From the NCBI RefSeq assembly GCF_010015445.1, contig NC_053112.1:33849498-33913497 (forward strand): DNA of 64,000 bases. The letters run 5' to 3'. Below the pieces are notes generated by a model that was not told the origin of the DNA, searched no databases, and saw only the letters and a list, made by a program, of their open reading frames with translations. Below are positions 22,887 to 30,643 of the stretch, one piece after another (the stretch's first letter is position 1; every line of letters starts with the position of its first letter). The position numbers and the translations under genes were made by a program. Origin of the DNA: Perca fluviatilis. Lineage: Eukaryota > Chordata > Actinopteri > Perciformes > Percidae.

Positions 22887-23398
22887 CAGTGTTTCTCAAA
22901 TAGGGGTATGTGTACCCCTAGGGGTACTTTGTATGTTTAATAGTTATAAGGCGGTTGTCCAGAACACTGTTCCTCTTTATGTAGAATTTTTTTTTTTTCT
23001 ACCAAAAATGTGACATTTGTGTCGCCTTATTTGGACCTAATCTTGCCTTCCTTCCTTCCTATACTGTCCTTCTACTTTACAAGTTTCTCGCTTTTTTGTT
23101 CTTATGTCACTGTTTTTGAAGTTTGATACTATTTTGACCTATTCTTGCCTTACTTCCTTCCTTCTTACCACTTTTTTTTTTTTTTTACAGTGTTTGTCTG
23201 CTTTTCTCATTAGCATTTAAATGTTTTTTTCAGTTACAAGGCTGTTGTTCAGTAAATCTATCGCTAACAGTGCTGTACTGTTCCTATTTATATACACTTT
23301 TTTATCCACCGAAAATGATTAGCGCTGGTCAGGGGCTGCTTGGATTAAAGAAACTATTCAAAAGGTGTACATTATTGAAAAAAGTTTGAGAACCACTG
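22887..23398. mobile_element. 512-bp hAT-type MITE nested upstream of the transposase
   Basis: Ends CAGTGTTTCTCAAA and TTTGAGAACCACTG are inverted repeats typical of hAT nonautonomous elements, and an identical 8-bp CTCTAACA flanks both. The interior is noncoding and T-rich, with two similar stretches (CTTGCCTTCCTTCCTTCC at 23043 and a variant at 23144). It lies 29 bases before the transposase ATG at 23435, so it separates that ATG from the element's promoter region. Confidence 0.93.
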
Positions 23399-23406
23399 CT
23401 CTAACA
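23399..23406. repeat. Right target-site duplication of nested MITE
   Basis: CTCTAACA, the exact partner of 22879-22886. Confidence 0.92.
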
Positions 23407-23434
23407 GTCACAGCCAGTCAAAAGAAAAGATAGA

Positions 23435-23953
23435 ATGGCAACTGCAGAAGCAGATGCAGGAGACCCATCGACAGAACTTGAGGCCCCTCCTCTTTCACTG
23501 AAGTCGCCGGTGTGGAAATATTTTGGATTTCCAGTGAGTTATGTTGACAACGTTCGCATTGTCGACAAAAAAAACACAGTTTGCAACCTCTGCTATGTGC
23601 GTGTACCATATTATTCCATGGCAGCGCATCTCCACAGGCACCACAAAAACATAGATTTATCTATTAAACCAACAACAACACAAACTACTCTCCCGTCTTC
23701 ATTTGGAATTAAACTTCCAAGTAACACAACTTGTGCAAATGCAATTACAAGCGCCTTAGGAGTATTCATAGCTTCAGACATGCAAATTTATTCGGGGGTG
23801 GAAAACTCTGGTTTTAGGCATTTAATTAGCGTGCTAGAACCACGCTACGAAATCCCAAGTAGAACGCATCTCACAGCTACGGTGATACCTTCCATGTACA
23901 ATAATGTAAAGGAGAAAGTTATTGAGCAGTGCACATTTAGTGGCCTTGACTAG
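23435..23953 (+). pseudogene. hAT transposase N-terminal part with BED zinc finger
   Basis: 172 codons from the likely true start MATAEADAGD. Residues 25-70 form a BED finger: Trp27, aromatic residues at 29-31, Cys50 and Cys53 (VCNLCY), His65 and His70 (AAHLHRHH). The finger binds the element's own ends. The segment after it (about 95-170) resembles the insertion/oligomerisation region of ZBED-like transposases. The frame stops at TAG 23951-23953, immediately before TSRATQSF. Relatives read Asp-x-Trp-Thr-Ser there, so a Trp-to-stop change is the simplest reading. The next block is in the same frame. Confidence 0.85.
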
Positions 23954-23977
23954 ACCTCCAGAGCAACACAGAGCTTC

Positions 23978-24564
23978 ATGACTGTCACAGCACATTACAT
24001 TAATAATGACTGGGAAATTAAAAATCCAGTCCTTCAAACTCACCCCATATATGAAGCTCACACAGGTGAACATTTGGTAGAAGTGCTGAGGGAGGTGGTA
24101 GTGGAATGGAATTTGGACAGACAAAATGCAACAATCCCTTTGATAACTGATAATGCAAAGAACATTGTCAATGCCTCACATGCAGCTGGATTGTCTCCAC
24201 ACATTGGATGTTTTGCCCACACTGTGAATCTGGCCTCCCAGAAAGGGGTTGGGAGTAAACCAGATTTCCCGTCTTTTGGGCAGAGTCAAGAGGGTGGGCA
24301 CTTTTTTCCACAGAAGCACCACTGCAGCAGCCGTATTAAAGTCAAAACAAGACATGCTTCAGCTTCCTCCTCACAAGCTGGTTCAAGATGTCATTACAAG
24401 GTGGAACTCCAGCTATGACATGATCACATGCTATTTAGAGCAACAAGCTGCTGTCTAATCTGCACTTGCAGAAAAAGACCAAAGAAAAAATAAGAAAAAA
24501 ATGCCAAATACCTTATCACCCTCTCTGATCAAGATGTGAATGTTCTGGAAGATGTATGTCAGGT
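23978..24564 (+). pseudogene. hAT transposase central catalytic region, frameshifted
   Basis: Continues the frame of the N-terminal part: MTVTAHYIN, then residues including LITDNAKNIVNA with CFAHTVNLA, the second acidic catalytic block of hAT transposases. A frameshift near 24250-24290 moves to the frame with KLVQDVITRWNSSYDMI, a conserved hAT segment around Trp. TAA at 24456-24458 and another shift near 24500 follow before the frame ends in LEDVCQ at the insertion site. A 51-bp piece of this region (24049-24099) is copied at 24913-24963. Confidence 0.83.
24557..24564. repeat. Left target-site duplication of the nested helicase-bearing element
   Basis: TGTCAGGT, identical to 27939-27946. The two sides actually share an 11-base string, TATGTCAGGTA (24555-24565 and 27937-27947). 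The transposase frame rejoins naturally across the insertion (VCQ then PKPLKT), which confirms the duplication. Confidence 0.85.
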
Positions 24565-24588
24565 ATAGCCTGACAAGCCAGACCCACA

Positions 24589-24885
24589 TCAAGGTATTGG
24601 GTCTGGGAACTCACCATTGACAGGGCTCAATCCAAGGGGCGGGATAAACGGTTGTCTTTCAAATTCCCTCTCCACGCAATAGGACAGCGCTACAACCAGG
24701 CAGAGCAACGAAGAAGGAAGAGAAGCTAGTTGATAGATTAAACTTTTGCCGTATCCGGTCGGCAAAACTCCGAACACATCTTGCTTTTTTAAGAATGACT
24801 TCAGTGCCGCTCTTTGTTCTTTTCTCAAAGAAAAGCTTAACTCCAAGTCTTCCAGAAGACTGCTGTTCCCAGCAGCAGCAGCCAT
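24589..24885 (-). pseudogene. RecQ-like helicase N-terminal fragment inside a DNA transposon
   Basis: A 98-codon minus-strand frame from ATG at 24883-24885, beginning MAAAAGNSSLLEDLELSF. Residues about 19-50 read LRKEQRAALKSFLKKQDVFG then VLPTGYGKSLIYQLA. This matches the RecQ-family motif 0 (…x-Q-xx-A-L) plus motif I (Walker A, here TGYGKS at 24742-24759), the ATP-binding start of a superfamily-2 DNA helicase. After QLA the similarity ends abruptly, with no DEAH box and no motifs II-VI, so it is not a functional helicase. It may be a captured host exon or a remnant of a helicase gene in the autonomous parent. Confidence 0.7.
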
Positions 24886-24912
24886 AAGCCCCGCCCACCG
24901 ACTTTATACACG

Positions 24913-24963
24913 ATATGAAGCTCACACAAGTGAACATTTGGTAGAAGTGCTGAGGGAGGTGGT
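24913..24963 (+). repeat. 51-bp templated copy of hAT transposase sequence
   Basis: Matches 24049-24099 at 50 of 51 positions (the difference is CAGGTG to CAAGTG). It is flanked by two similar copies of CATAAGCCC(C/A)(G)CCCACCGACT(T/C)TATA, at 24883-24909 and 24964-24988. It sits at the 5' side of the L2 insertion. Confidence 0.92.
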
Positions 24964-25597
24964 CATAAGCCCACCCACCGACTCTATACTCTTCTCCCTA
25001 CTCTTTCACCCACACACCCAGACCCACTGGGAGAGGCGGGGGGACAGGCCTACTCATTAACCCCAAGTGGAGATTTTCTCTCTACCCACTGCAACAGTTT
25101 ACTCCACTCTCTTTTGAACTTCATGCTGTCACCATAACTCATCCGGTACAACTAGTCATCATTGTTATCTATCGCCCACTAGGTCCTCTGGGGTAGTTTT
25201 TAGAGGAGCTGGATGTCCTTCTTTCAAACATCCCTGAAACTGGTCCTCCGCTGGTACTTCTGGGCGACTTCAACATTCAGACAGAGAAGTCAGCTACCTT
25301 TCTTCACCTTCTCTCTTCTTTTGCCCTCTCGCTCTCTCCTTCACCACCCACTCATAAAGCTGGCAACCACCTAGATCTCATATTCAGCAGAAACTGCTCT
25401 ACATCCAACCTCACTGTTACCCCACTCCATACCTCAGACCATTTCTTCATCTCTTACTCTCTACCACTCTCCCAAGCTCACAACCATATATCTCAAGAGA
25501 CACCGTACCTGTCCGCCGTAATATTCGTTCACTCTCTCCTTCTTCTCTGGCGGCATGTACTCTATCTACCTTCCCTCCATCTGACTCTTTCTTACTT

Positions 25598-25993
25598 ATG
25601 CCTCCTAACGCTGCCACAAACACTCTACTCTATACTCTATCCTCCTCTCTCGACTCTCTATGCCCTCTTACTTCACGACAGGCTCGTAAGTCCTCCCCAG
25701 CGCCGTGGTTATCTGACTCAGTACGTGCTGAAAGATCAACTATACGGGCAGCGGAAAGGAAATGGCGGAAATCTAAACACCCAGATGATCTGCTTATCAT
25801 CAGTTTCTTCTTTCCTCCTTCGCTGCCTCTATTTCTGCAGCAAAAAGCTCTTTTTATCAAACCAAAATTGAATCCTCTTTCTCAAACCCCAAAAAACTTT
25901 TTTCCATCTTCTCTAACCTGCTATATTCCCCCAGTCCACCTCCTCCCTCCTACCAACCCACTTTGTCAACTACTTTGTAAAAAAGATAGATGA
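25598..25993 (+). pseudogene. L2 LINE linker region between endonuclease and RT
   Basis: 131-codon open stretch of the L2 polyprotein, including SRQARKSSPAPWLSDSVRAE and AAERKWRKSKHPDDL, the conserved linker ahead of the RT domain. Upstream endonuclease coding at about 25030-25590 is in other frames with stops. Confidence 0.8.
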
Positions 25994-26099
25994 CATACGC
26001 TCTTCATTCTCCACCACACCTCCTGAAATCATCTTACCATCCATCACATCCAGTACTCTTTCCTCTTTCACCCCTCTATCTCCAAATCAAATTCTTACT

Positions 26100-26540
26100 T
26101 TGATTACCTCCGCCTGCCCAACCACCTGCCCCCTGGATCCTATCCCTTCTCACCTTCTCCAGTCCATTGCTCCTGACCTTCTTCCTTTCCTCACTCATCT
26201 CATTAACATCTCCTTGTCAAGTGGCTGTTTCCCCAATGCCCTCAAAGAGGCAAGAGTGACCCCACTACTCAAAAAACCAACACTTGACTCCTCTGATGTA
26301 AATAACTATAGACCCGTCTCCCTTCTTCCATTTCTATCTAAAACTCTTGAGCGTGCCATTCATAATCAACTCTCTACCTATCTCCACCAGAACAACCTTC
26401 TTGATTCCCACCAGTCTGGCTTCAAGGCTGGTCACTCAACAGAAACTGCCCTCCTTGCTGTCACTGAGCAAGAACTAGAACAACCTCTCTCTCTTCCATC
26501 ATCATCTTTCTGGACCTTTCTGCTGCCTTCGACACAATGA
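26100..26540 (+). pseudogene. L2 LINE reverse transcriptase N-terminal half
   Basis: 146 codons with the 'CPLDPIPSHLL' segment, RVTPLLKKP, NNYRPVSLLPFLSKTLE and HQSGFKAGHSTETALL, all standard RT finger motifs. The frame is lost just at the catalytic motif A: the FLDLSAAFDTMNH sequence (26512-26550) is in the neighbouring frame. Confidence 0.85.
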
Positions 26541-26863
26541 ACCACCAGATACTCATTTCGACACTCCAGAATCTGGGTGTCTCAGGCTCTGCGCTCTATT
26601 GCTGACATCTTACCTGGCAGACCGAACCTACCTAGCTATCTAGCTCAGAACCTTGCCCACTCAAAACTGGGGTTCCCCAGGGATCAGTCCTGGGTCCCCT
26701 CCTCTTTTCTCTGTACACCAACTCTCTCGGGTCTGTCATTCAGTCGCACGGCTTTTCTTATCACAGCTACGCGGATGACACCCAACTAATTCTCTCCTTT
26801 CCTGAGTCTGAAACTCAAGTAGCAGCACGTATCTCGGCCTGTCTGACTAACATCTCTTCTTGG

Positions 26864-27613
26864 ATGTCCGCACACCATCTGAAACTCAATCTTGACAAGA
26901 CTGAGCTCCTTTTCCTTCCAGGGAAGGGCTCTCCTACCCAAGACCTGAGTATAACAATTGACAACTCTGTGGTAGTCCCCACCCAGACTGCTAAAAACCT
27001 GGGTGTGACACTTGCCGACCAACTCTCCTTCACTGCTAACATTGCTGCAACCACCCGATCGTGTAGATACATGCTGCATAACATCAGAAGGATACGTCCC
27101 CTTCTAACGCAGAAGGTGGCTCAGGTTCTGGTTCAGGCTCTAGTCATCTCACGTCTAGACTACTGCAACTCTCTCCTGATTGGCCTGCCTGCATGTGCCA
27201 TCCGACCCCTGCAGCTCATTCAGAACGCTGCAGCTCGACTTGTCTTCAACCTCCCCAAGTTCTCTCACACTACACTGCTCCTCCGCTCTCTTCACTGGCT
27301 ACCAATTGCTGCCCGCATCTGCTTCAAGACACTAGTACTTACATACAGGGCCACGAACGGATCAGCCCCAGCTTACATCCAGGACATGGTCAAACCATAT
27401 ACCCCAACCCGCCCACTTCGCTCTGCATCAGCCAAACTGCTTGCTGCCCCCTCACAACGAGGGAGAACTAATCACTCAACAAAATCCAGACTGTTCACTG
27501 TCCTGGCTCCCAAATGGTGGAACGAGCTCCCCATCGACATCAGGATGGCTGAAAGCCTACACATCTTCCGCCAAAGGCTAAAAACACATCTCTTCCGACT
27601 ACACCTAGGATAA
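26864..27613 (+). pseudogene. L2 LINE C-terminal region, longest open frame in the window
   Basis: 249 codons from an internal Met to the natural TAA. The frame runs from [17 protein letters not shown] just after the YADD box through [41 protein letters not shown] and [13 protein letters not shown] to the C-terminal [11 protein letters not shown]. This is the connection and C-terminal domain of L2-clade polyproteins. It is the best preserved part of the element and has no internal stop. It lacks its own start, so it is a fragment, not a gene. Confidence 0.9.
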
Positions 27614-27937
27614 AAAAAAAATAAAAAAATTCTTGAACCTGCACTTTCATGTCTTTTTGTAGCTTTGCTTATTTAAAGCTAATGTACTTGCACTTACTAC
27701 TTGTTGTCTCGAGTTTGAACCTTCACAGTTGAAAGCACTTAATTGTAAGTCGCTTTGGATAAAAGCGTCAGCTAAATGACATGTAATGTAATGTAATGTA
27801 ATGTAATGTAATGTAATGATGTGATTGGCCTGACCAGAGTTTGGTTTTTCCAGCTCGCAAGTCAATGGAGAGTGCCTAGACCCCCCTGGCTGCAAACTAA
27901 TTTTGCTGCCGCTAGGGTGCGTCTAGATTTCTAGGCT

Positions 27938-28210
27938 ATGTCAGGTACCGAAGCCCCTGAAAACACAACCTTGATGAGTTCCGAACAGCAGCCTACTGTG
28001 TCTATGGTCATGCCCCTACAACACACCATCCTGACATCTATGAAACACAGTGACACAGATTCAACAATTGTAAAGGATGTGAAATCTGCTATAGAGGCAA
28101 ACTTTGAAAAGCGATATTCAGACCCAAGACTTCAACAGTTCCTGAATGAGAGCACTGCCTTGGATCCTAGGTTTAAGACTTTACCCCACCTGGATGACAT
28201 CTCGGAATGA
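27938..28210 (+). pseudogene. hAT transposase, part after the nested insertion
   Basis: 90 codons. From about residue 12 they read LMSSEQQPTVSMVMPLQHTI, VKSAIEANFEKRY and TALDPRFKTLPHLDD, the standard hAT stretch between the catalytic core and the C-terminal dimerisation domain ('DPRFK' is highly conserved). The ATG at 27938 is fortuitous. A shift just after DDIS moves to the frame with NEIFHCLEENLLQG. Confidence 0.85.
27939..27946. repeat. Right target-site duplication of the nested helicase-bearing element
   Basis: TGTCAGGT, the partner of 24557-24564. Confidence 0.85.
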
Positions 28211-28259
28211 GATCTTTCATTGTCTGGAGGAGAACCTCTTGCAAGGGCATCCCACACAG

Positions 28260-28475
28260 GTACGTTATGCATTTAGGCTAATGTGATGAAATAAATAATG
28301 TTATTCCGTAAAGTAGTTTTTTCTGTATTTACATAATTTCACATTCGTAATATTTCATGAATAGGCTTAATCTCACATTATCCTTTCTGCTTGTTGTTGT
28401 CACACTTAAATATACATTCTGCCTGTTCATTACCTTAAACAAGGTAATGAACAGTTTTTTGTGGGACTATTTCAG
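28260..28475 (+). other. Candidate intron of the hAT transposase gene
   Basis: Starts CACACAG/GTACGTT and ends with ACTATTTCAG/TCTCATG. The frame ending LLQGHPTQ before it joins in phase with SHALGEGSSQNP after it. The 216-bp interval is AT-rich and has stops. Splice-site calls are by eye. Confidence 0.55.
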
Positions 28476-28884
28476 TCTCATGCCTTAGGAGAAGGGTCCA
28501 GCCAAAACCCTGCAGAGGATCCTGAAACTGTAGCAACCAGCGGAGGCAGTCCCCCAGCAAAGAGAGCAGCACTCAGTGAATTGTTAGGTGATTTTTTTCA
28601 GCACAGCTTCCACTGCGTCTGCATCATCATCATCACCAGCAACCAAACCATGGCCTGAAGTTGTGAAAGATGATTTAAATCCACTGAAATGGTGGAAAGA
28701 TAAAGAGCACCAGTACCCAAATTTGTCCAAGCTCGCCAAACGTTATCTTGCTGTACAAGCAACAAGTGTGGCAAGTGAGAGAGTGTTCTCAACATCAGGG
28801 GACATTGTGACAGCTCAAAGAGCAGCCATCTCTCCAGAAAATGTGGACATTCTCATTTTCATAAAGAAGAACATGAAAATATAA
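28476..28884 (+). pseudogene. hAT transposase C-terminal dimerisation domain
   Basis: The first part (frame to about 28600) is the low-complexity linker SHALGEGSSQNPAEDPETVA. A T-run at 28590-28597 shifts the frame, and 28600-28884 then encodes STASTASASSSS followed by LNPLKWWKDKEHQYPNLSKL, ATSVASERVFSTSG and RAAISPENVDILIFI. WWK, P-LS-LA-YL and SERVFS are hallmarks of the hAT family C-terminal dimerisation region. TAA at 28882-28884 is the natural end. Confidence 0.92.
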
Positions 28885-29408
28885 AAATCATAGTTGTCTT
28901 GTCGGCCCATAGAAACGTAAATAGTTAATATTTTGACACCTCAAAGAGCAGTTCTTGTTACAGTTGTCTTTCTATTTAAAAAATGTTAATGTTGACAACT
29001 CAAAGAGCAGCTCTAAACAATATATCTGTCTTTAGGAAGAACATGAAAGAATGAAAAAAAAAGTAGTTATCTGTGTGGTGTATGTTCAACTGTTTGGAAA
29101 TAGTTTGTTAAGACACTTAATTGTTCAGAGAAGACTATGGACATAGCTGTTTTATTGTTTTTGTTTGTTTATTTGTGAACTTGAATGTCATCTTCTGTGA
29201 AGACTGCAGTTACAAGAGAAACTATATGGCAGGTTATTTTCCAATGGTAAATTGCAAACAAAGGTCAGATATATTGCATAAAAGTCTAGTCTAAAAATGG
29301 CATAGCAACCTGTGCTTTAAAATGTAAAAATCGAGAATTGAATCGAATCGTGACCTTAGAATCAAAAATGTAATCGAATCAAGGATTTGAGGAATCATGA
29401 CACCCCAA

Positions 29409-29416
29409 CTATCTAG
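29409..29416. repeat. Right target-site duplication of the 7.2-kb hAT element
   Basis: CTATCTAG, the exact partner of 22168-22175. Confidence 0.9.
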
Positions 29417-29599
29417 GACAGAAGTGTGTATTTATAGTAATGGTAAGATCTGTATTAAGAAATCAAGCCTCTGATCAAAGATAAGGTTTGGGAAACTATC
29501 TATAAGTCTAAAGCCATGCTAGCAGGCACAGCGGTGCTTGAGCTACATAGAGACCGAATCACAGTGATGTCACGCTTACACAAAAATCATCTTCTTCCA

Positions 29600-29741
29600 C
29601 AGTGCTGCACAGGAGGGTCTGGCTAGTCCACACAGCCTTCCTGGCAGGAGAGAAAAACAGCTCTGGTTTATTGGCATTTCTTTAAACCAATCATAATCGT
29701 CATGGGCGGCGCTAAGGACCGGACAGAGCCACAGTGCCGCT
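29600..29741 (-). repeat. M1 family element (copy c), 3' part only
   Basis: Inverted relative to copies a and b. On the plus strand it reads GGAGGGTCTGGCTAGTCCACAC, TTGGCATTTCTTTAAACCAATC, CGTCATGGGCGGCGCTAAG and GACAGAGCCA, the reverse complement of the family's 3' third. Confidence 0.82.
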
Positions 29742-29971
29742 ACAACACTAGTGTGCCGTGAGAGATCGTCCTGTGTGCCGTGAGAAATTATCCGATTTTA
29801 CTTAATTGGTCCAACAAATTAGTTACTGCAAATAATTTGCCAGTGTTGCGCATCTGTGCCTGCAATATGATGACTGGCAGAGAAATCAAATACTATTCTG
29901 TATCAGTAGGTGGCAGTATAGCGCAAAAATGACCTTGTTGATTTAAGAAAACAGAATTAAGCTACTGCCAG

Positions 29972-30425
29972 CAGGGCTCCAGACTGCGACCAAAATTTGA
30001 GGCTGTGCATCTGAATTTTACATCCAGTCGCACATGTGCGACCAGTAAATTTGCCCCCTTTTTTTACACATTAAACGTTGAAATTTCGGTACCTGAGAGC
30101 GCGTAAGCCCAAGCTTATCTGTCCTCTCTGAAAATTGACAGAGAGCAGAGCTCTGACACAAACACATACACTCGCACACACGCAGAGCTGCAGACGATGC
30201 AAACTACGTCGGCTCTGCAGTTTTGTTGAAGTCACAGTGAGTCACGGAAATGCCGATGAAGTGGTTTCAAGTGTGGTTACAGTTTTGCATAACTTTAAGA
30301 CAGCGTTTGCTGCGATACGATATTAATGGCGAGCCGAAAGCGGTCGCGCTGCTGTTGATGTCAACACACTTCCTCGGAGACGAGCAGCCAGGCACAACGG
30401 TGGTTTCTATGCCCTGGTGACTGAC
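29972..30425. repeat. Probable hAT-like element, left end CAGGGCTCCAGACTGCGACC
   Basis: Begins CAGGGCTCCAGACTGCGACC and continues with GTCGCACATGTGCGACC, which I recognise as the end of a common fish element; CAGGG is a usual hAT terminus. The right end was not located. A 56-codon frame at 30250-30420 is of unknown meaning. Confidence 0.45.
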
Positions 30426-30432
30426 TGACAGG

Positions 30433-30540
30433 CTGAGGTTATAAGGCAAGGCAACTTTATTTCTAGAGCACCTTTCAGCAACAAGGCAATTCAAAGTGCT
30501 TTACATGAAACATTAAAGAGCAATTAAAAACGGTCATGAT
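30433..30540. repeat. Dispersed repeat fragment (GCAACTTTATTT … CAATTCAAAGTGCTTTACAT)
   Basis: The phrases GGCAACTTTATTTCTAGAGCAC and AATTCAAAGTGCTTTACAT form a widespread teleost repeat motif. No ends visible. Confidence 0.5.
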
Positions 30541-30577
30541 GAAAATAAAACTAAAAAATAATATACAAATACAATAA

Positions 30578-30581
<4 letters not shown>

Positions 30582-30640
<59 letters not shown>
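30582..30640. repeat. (TA)n microsatellite
   Basis: Pure TA dinucleotide run of about 58 bp. Confidence 0.97.

Positions 30641-30643
<3 letters not shown>

Larger units (their letters stand above)
24986..27818 (+). mobile_element. 5'-truncated L2-clade LINE with (ATGTA)n tail
   Basis: Begins inside the endonuclease domain (GRGGGTGLLINPKW at about 25033), then LLGDFNIQ and HLDLIFS endonuclease motifs, a linker with PAPWLSDSVRAER, the RT domain with NYRPVSLLPFLSK, LDLSAAFDT and an intact YADDTQ box (26768-26785), and the C-terminal block to TAA at 27611. The 3' end has the usual GTCGCTTTGGATAAAAGCGTC phrase and an (ATGTA)n array at 27778-27818. Inactive: stop at about 25194 and several frameshifts. 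It split the helicase-bearing element. Confidence 0.92.
24565..27938 (-). mobile_element. Nonautonomous DNA element carrying a RecQ-like helicase start, split by an L2 LINE
   Basis: The left end (A)TAGCCTGACAAGCCAGAC and the right end, reverse-complemented TAGCCTAGAAATCTAGAC, are imperfect inverted repeats. Flanks show an 8-bp duplication. The left arm (24565 to about 24912) encodes on the minus strand the first part of a superfamily-2 helicase. The right arm is 27819-27938 (GATTGGCCTGACCAGAG to the end). The middle is the L2 insertion. No transposase. Strand is given for the helicase frame. hAT is likely from the 8-bp duplication, but the superfamily is not proven. Confidence 0.78.
22176..29408 (+). 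mobile_element. 7.2-kb composite hAT element (BED-finger transposase) with nested insertions
   Basis: The ends TAAGGGTGTTACAATT on the left and, reverse-complemented, TTGGGGTGTCATGATTCC on the right are imperfect inverted repeats flanked by an identical 8-bp CTATCTAG. The plus strand carries a dispersed, broken transposase: BED finger (23435-23953), central catalytic part (23978-24560) and hAT C-terminal dimerisation domain (28588-28884). Three independent insertions interrupt it: a SINE (22467-22668), a MITE (22887-23398) and a DNA element with an L2 LINE in it (24565-27938). Without these the element would be about 3.1 kb, a normal length for an autonomous hAT. Confidence 0.9.
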
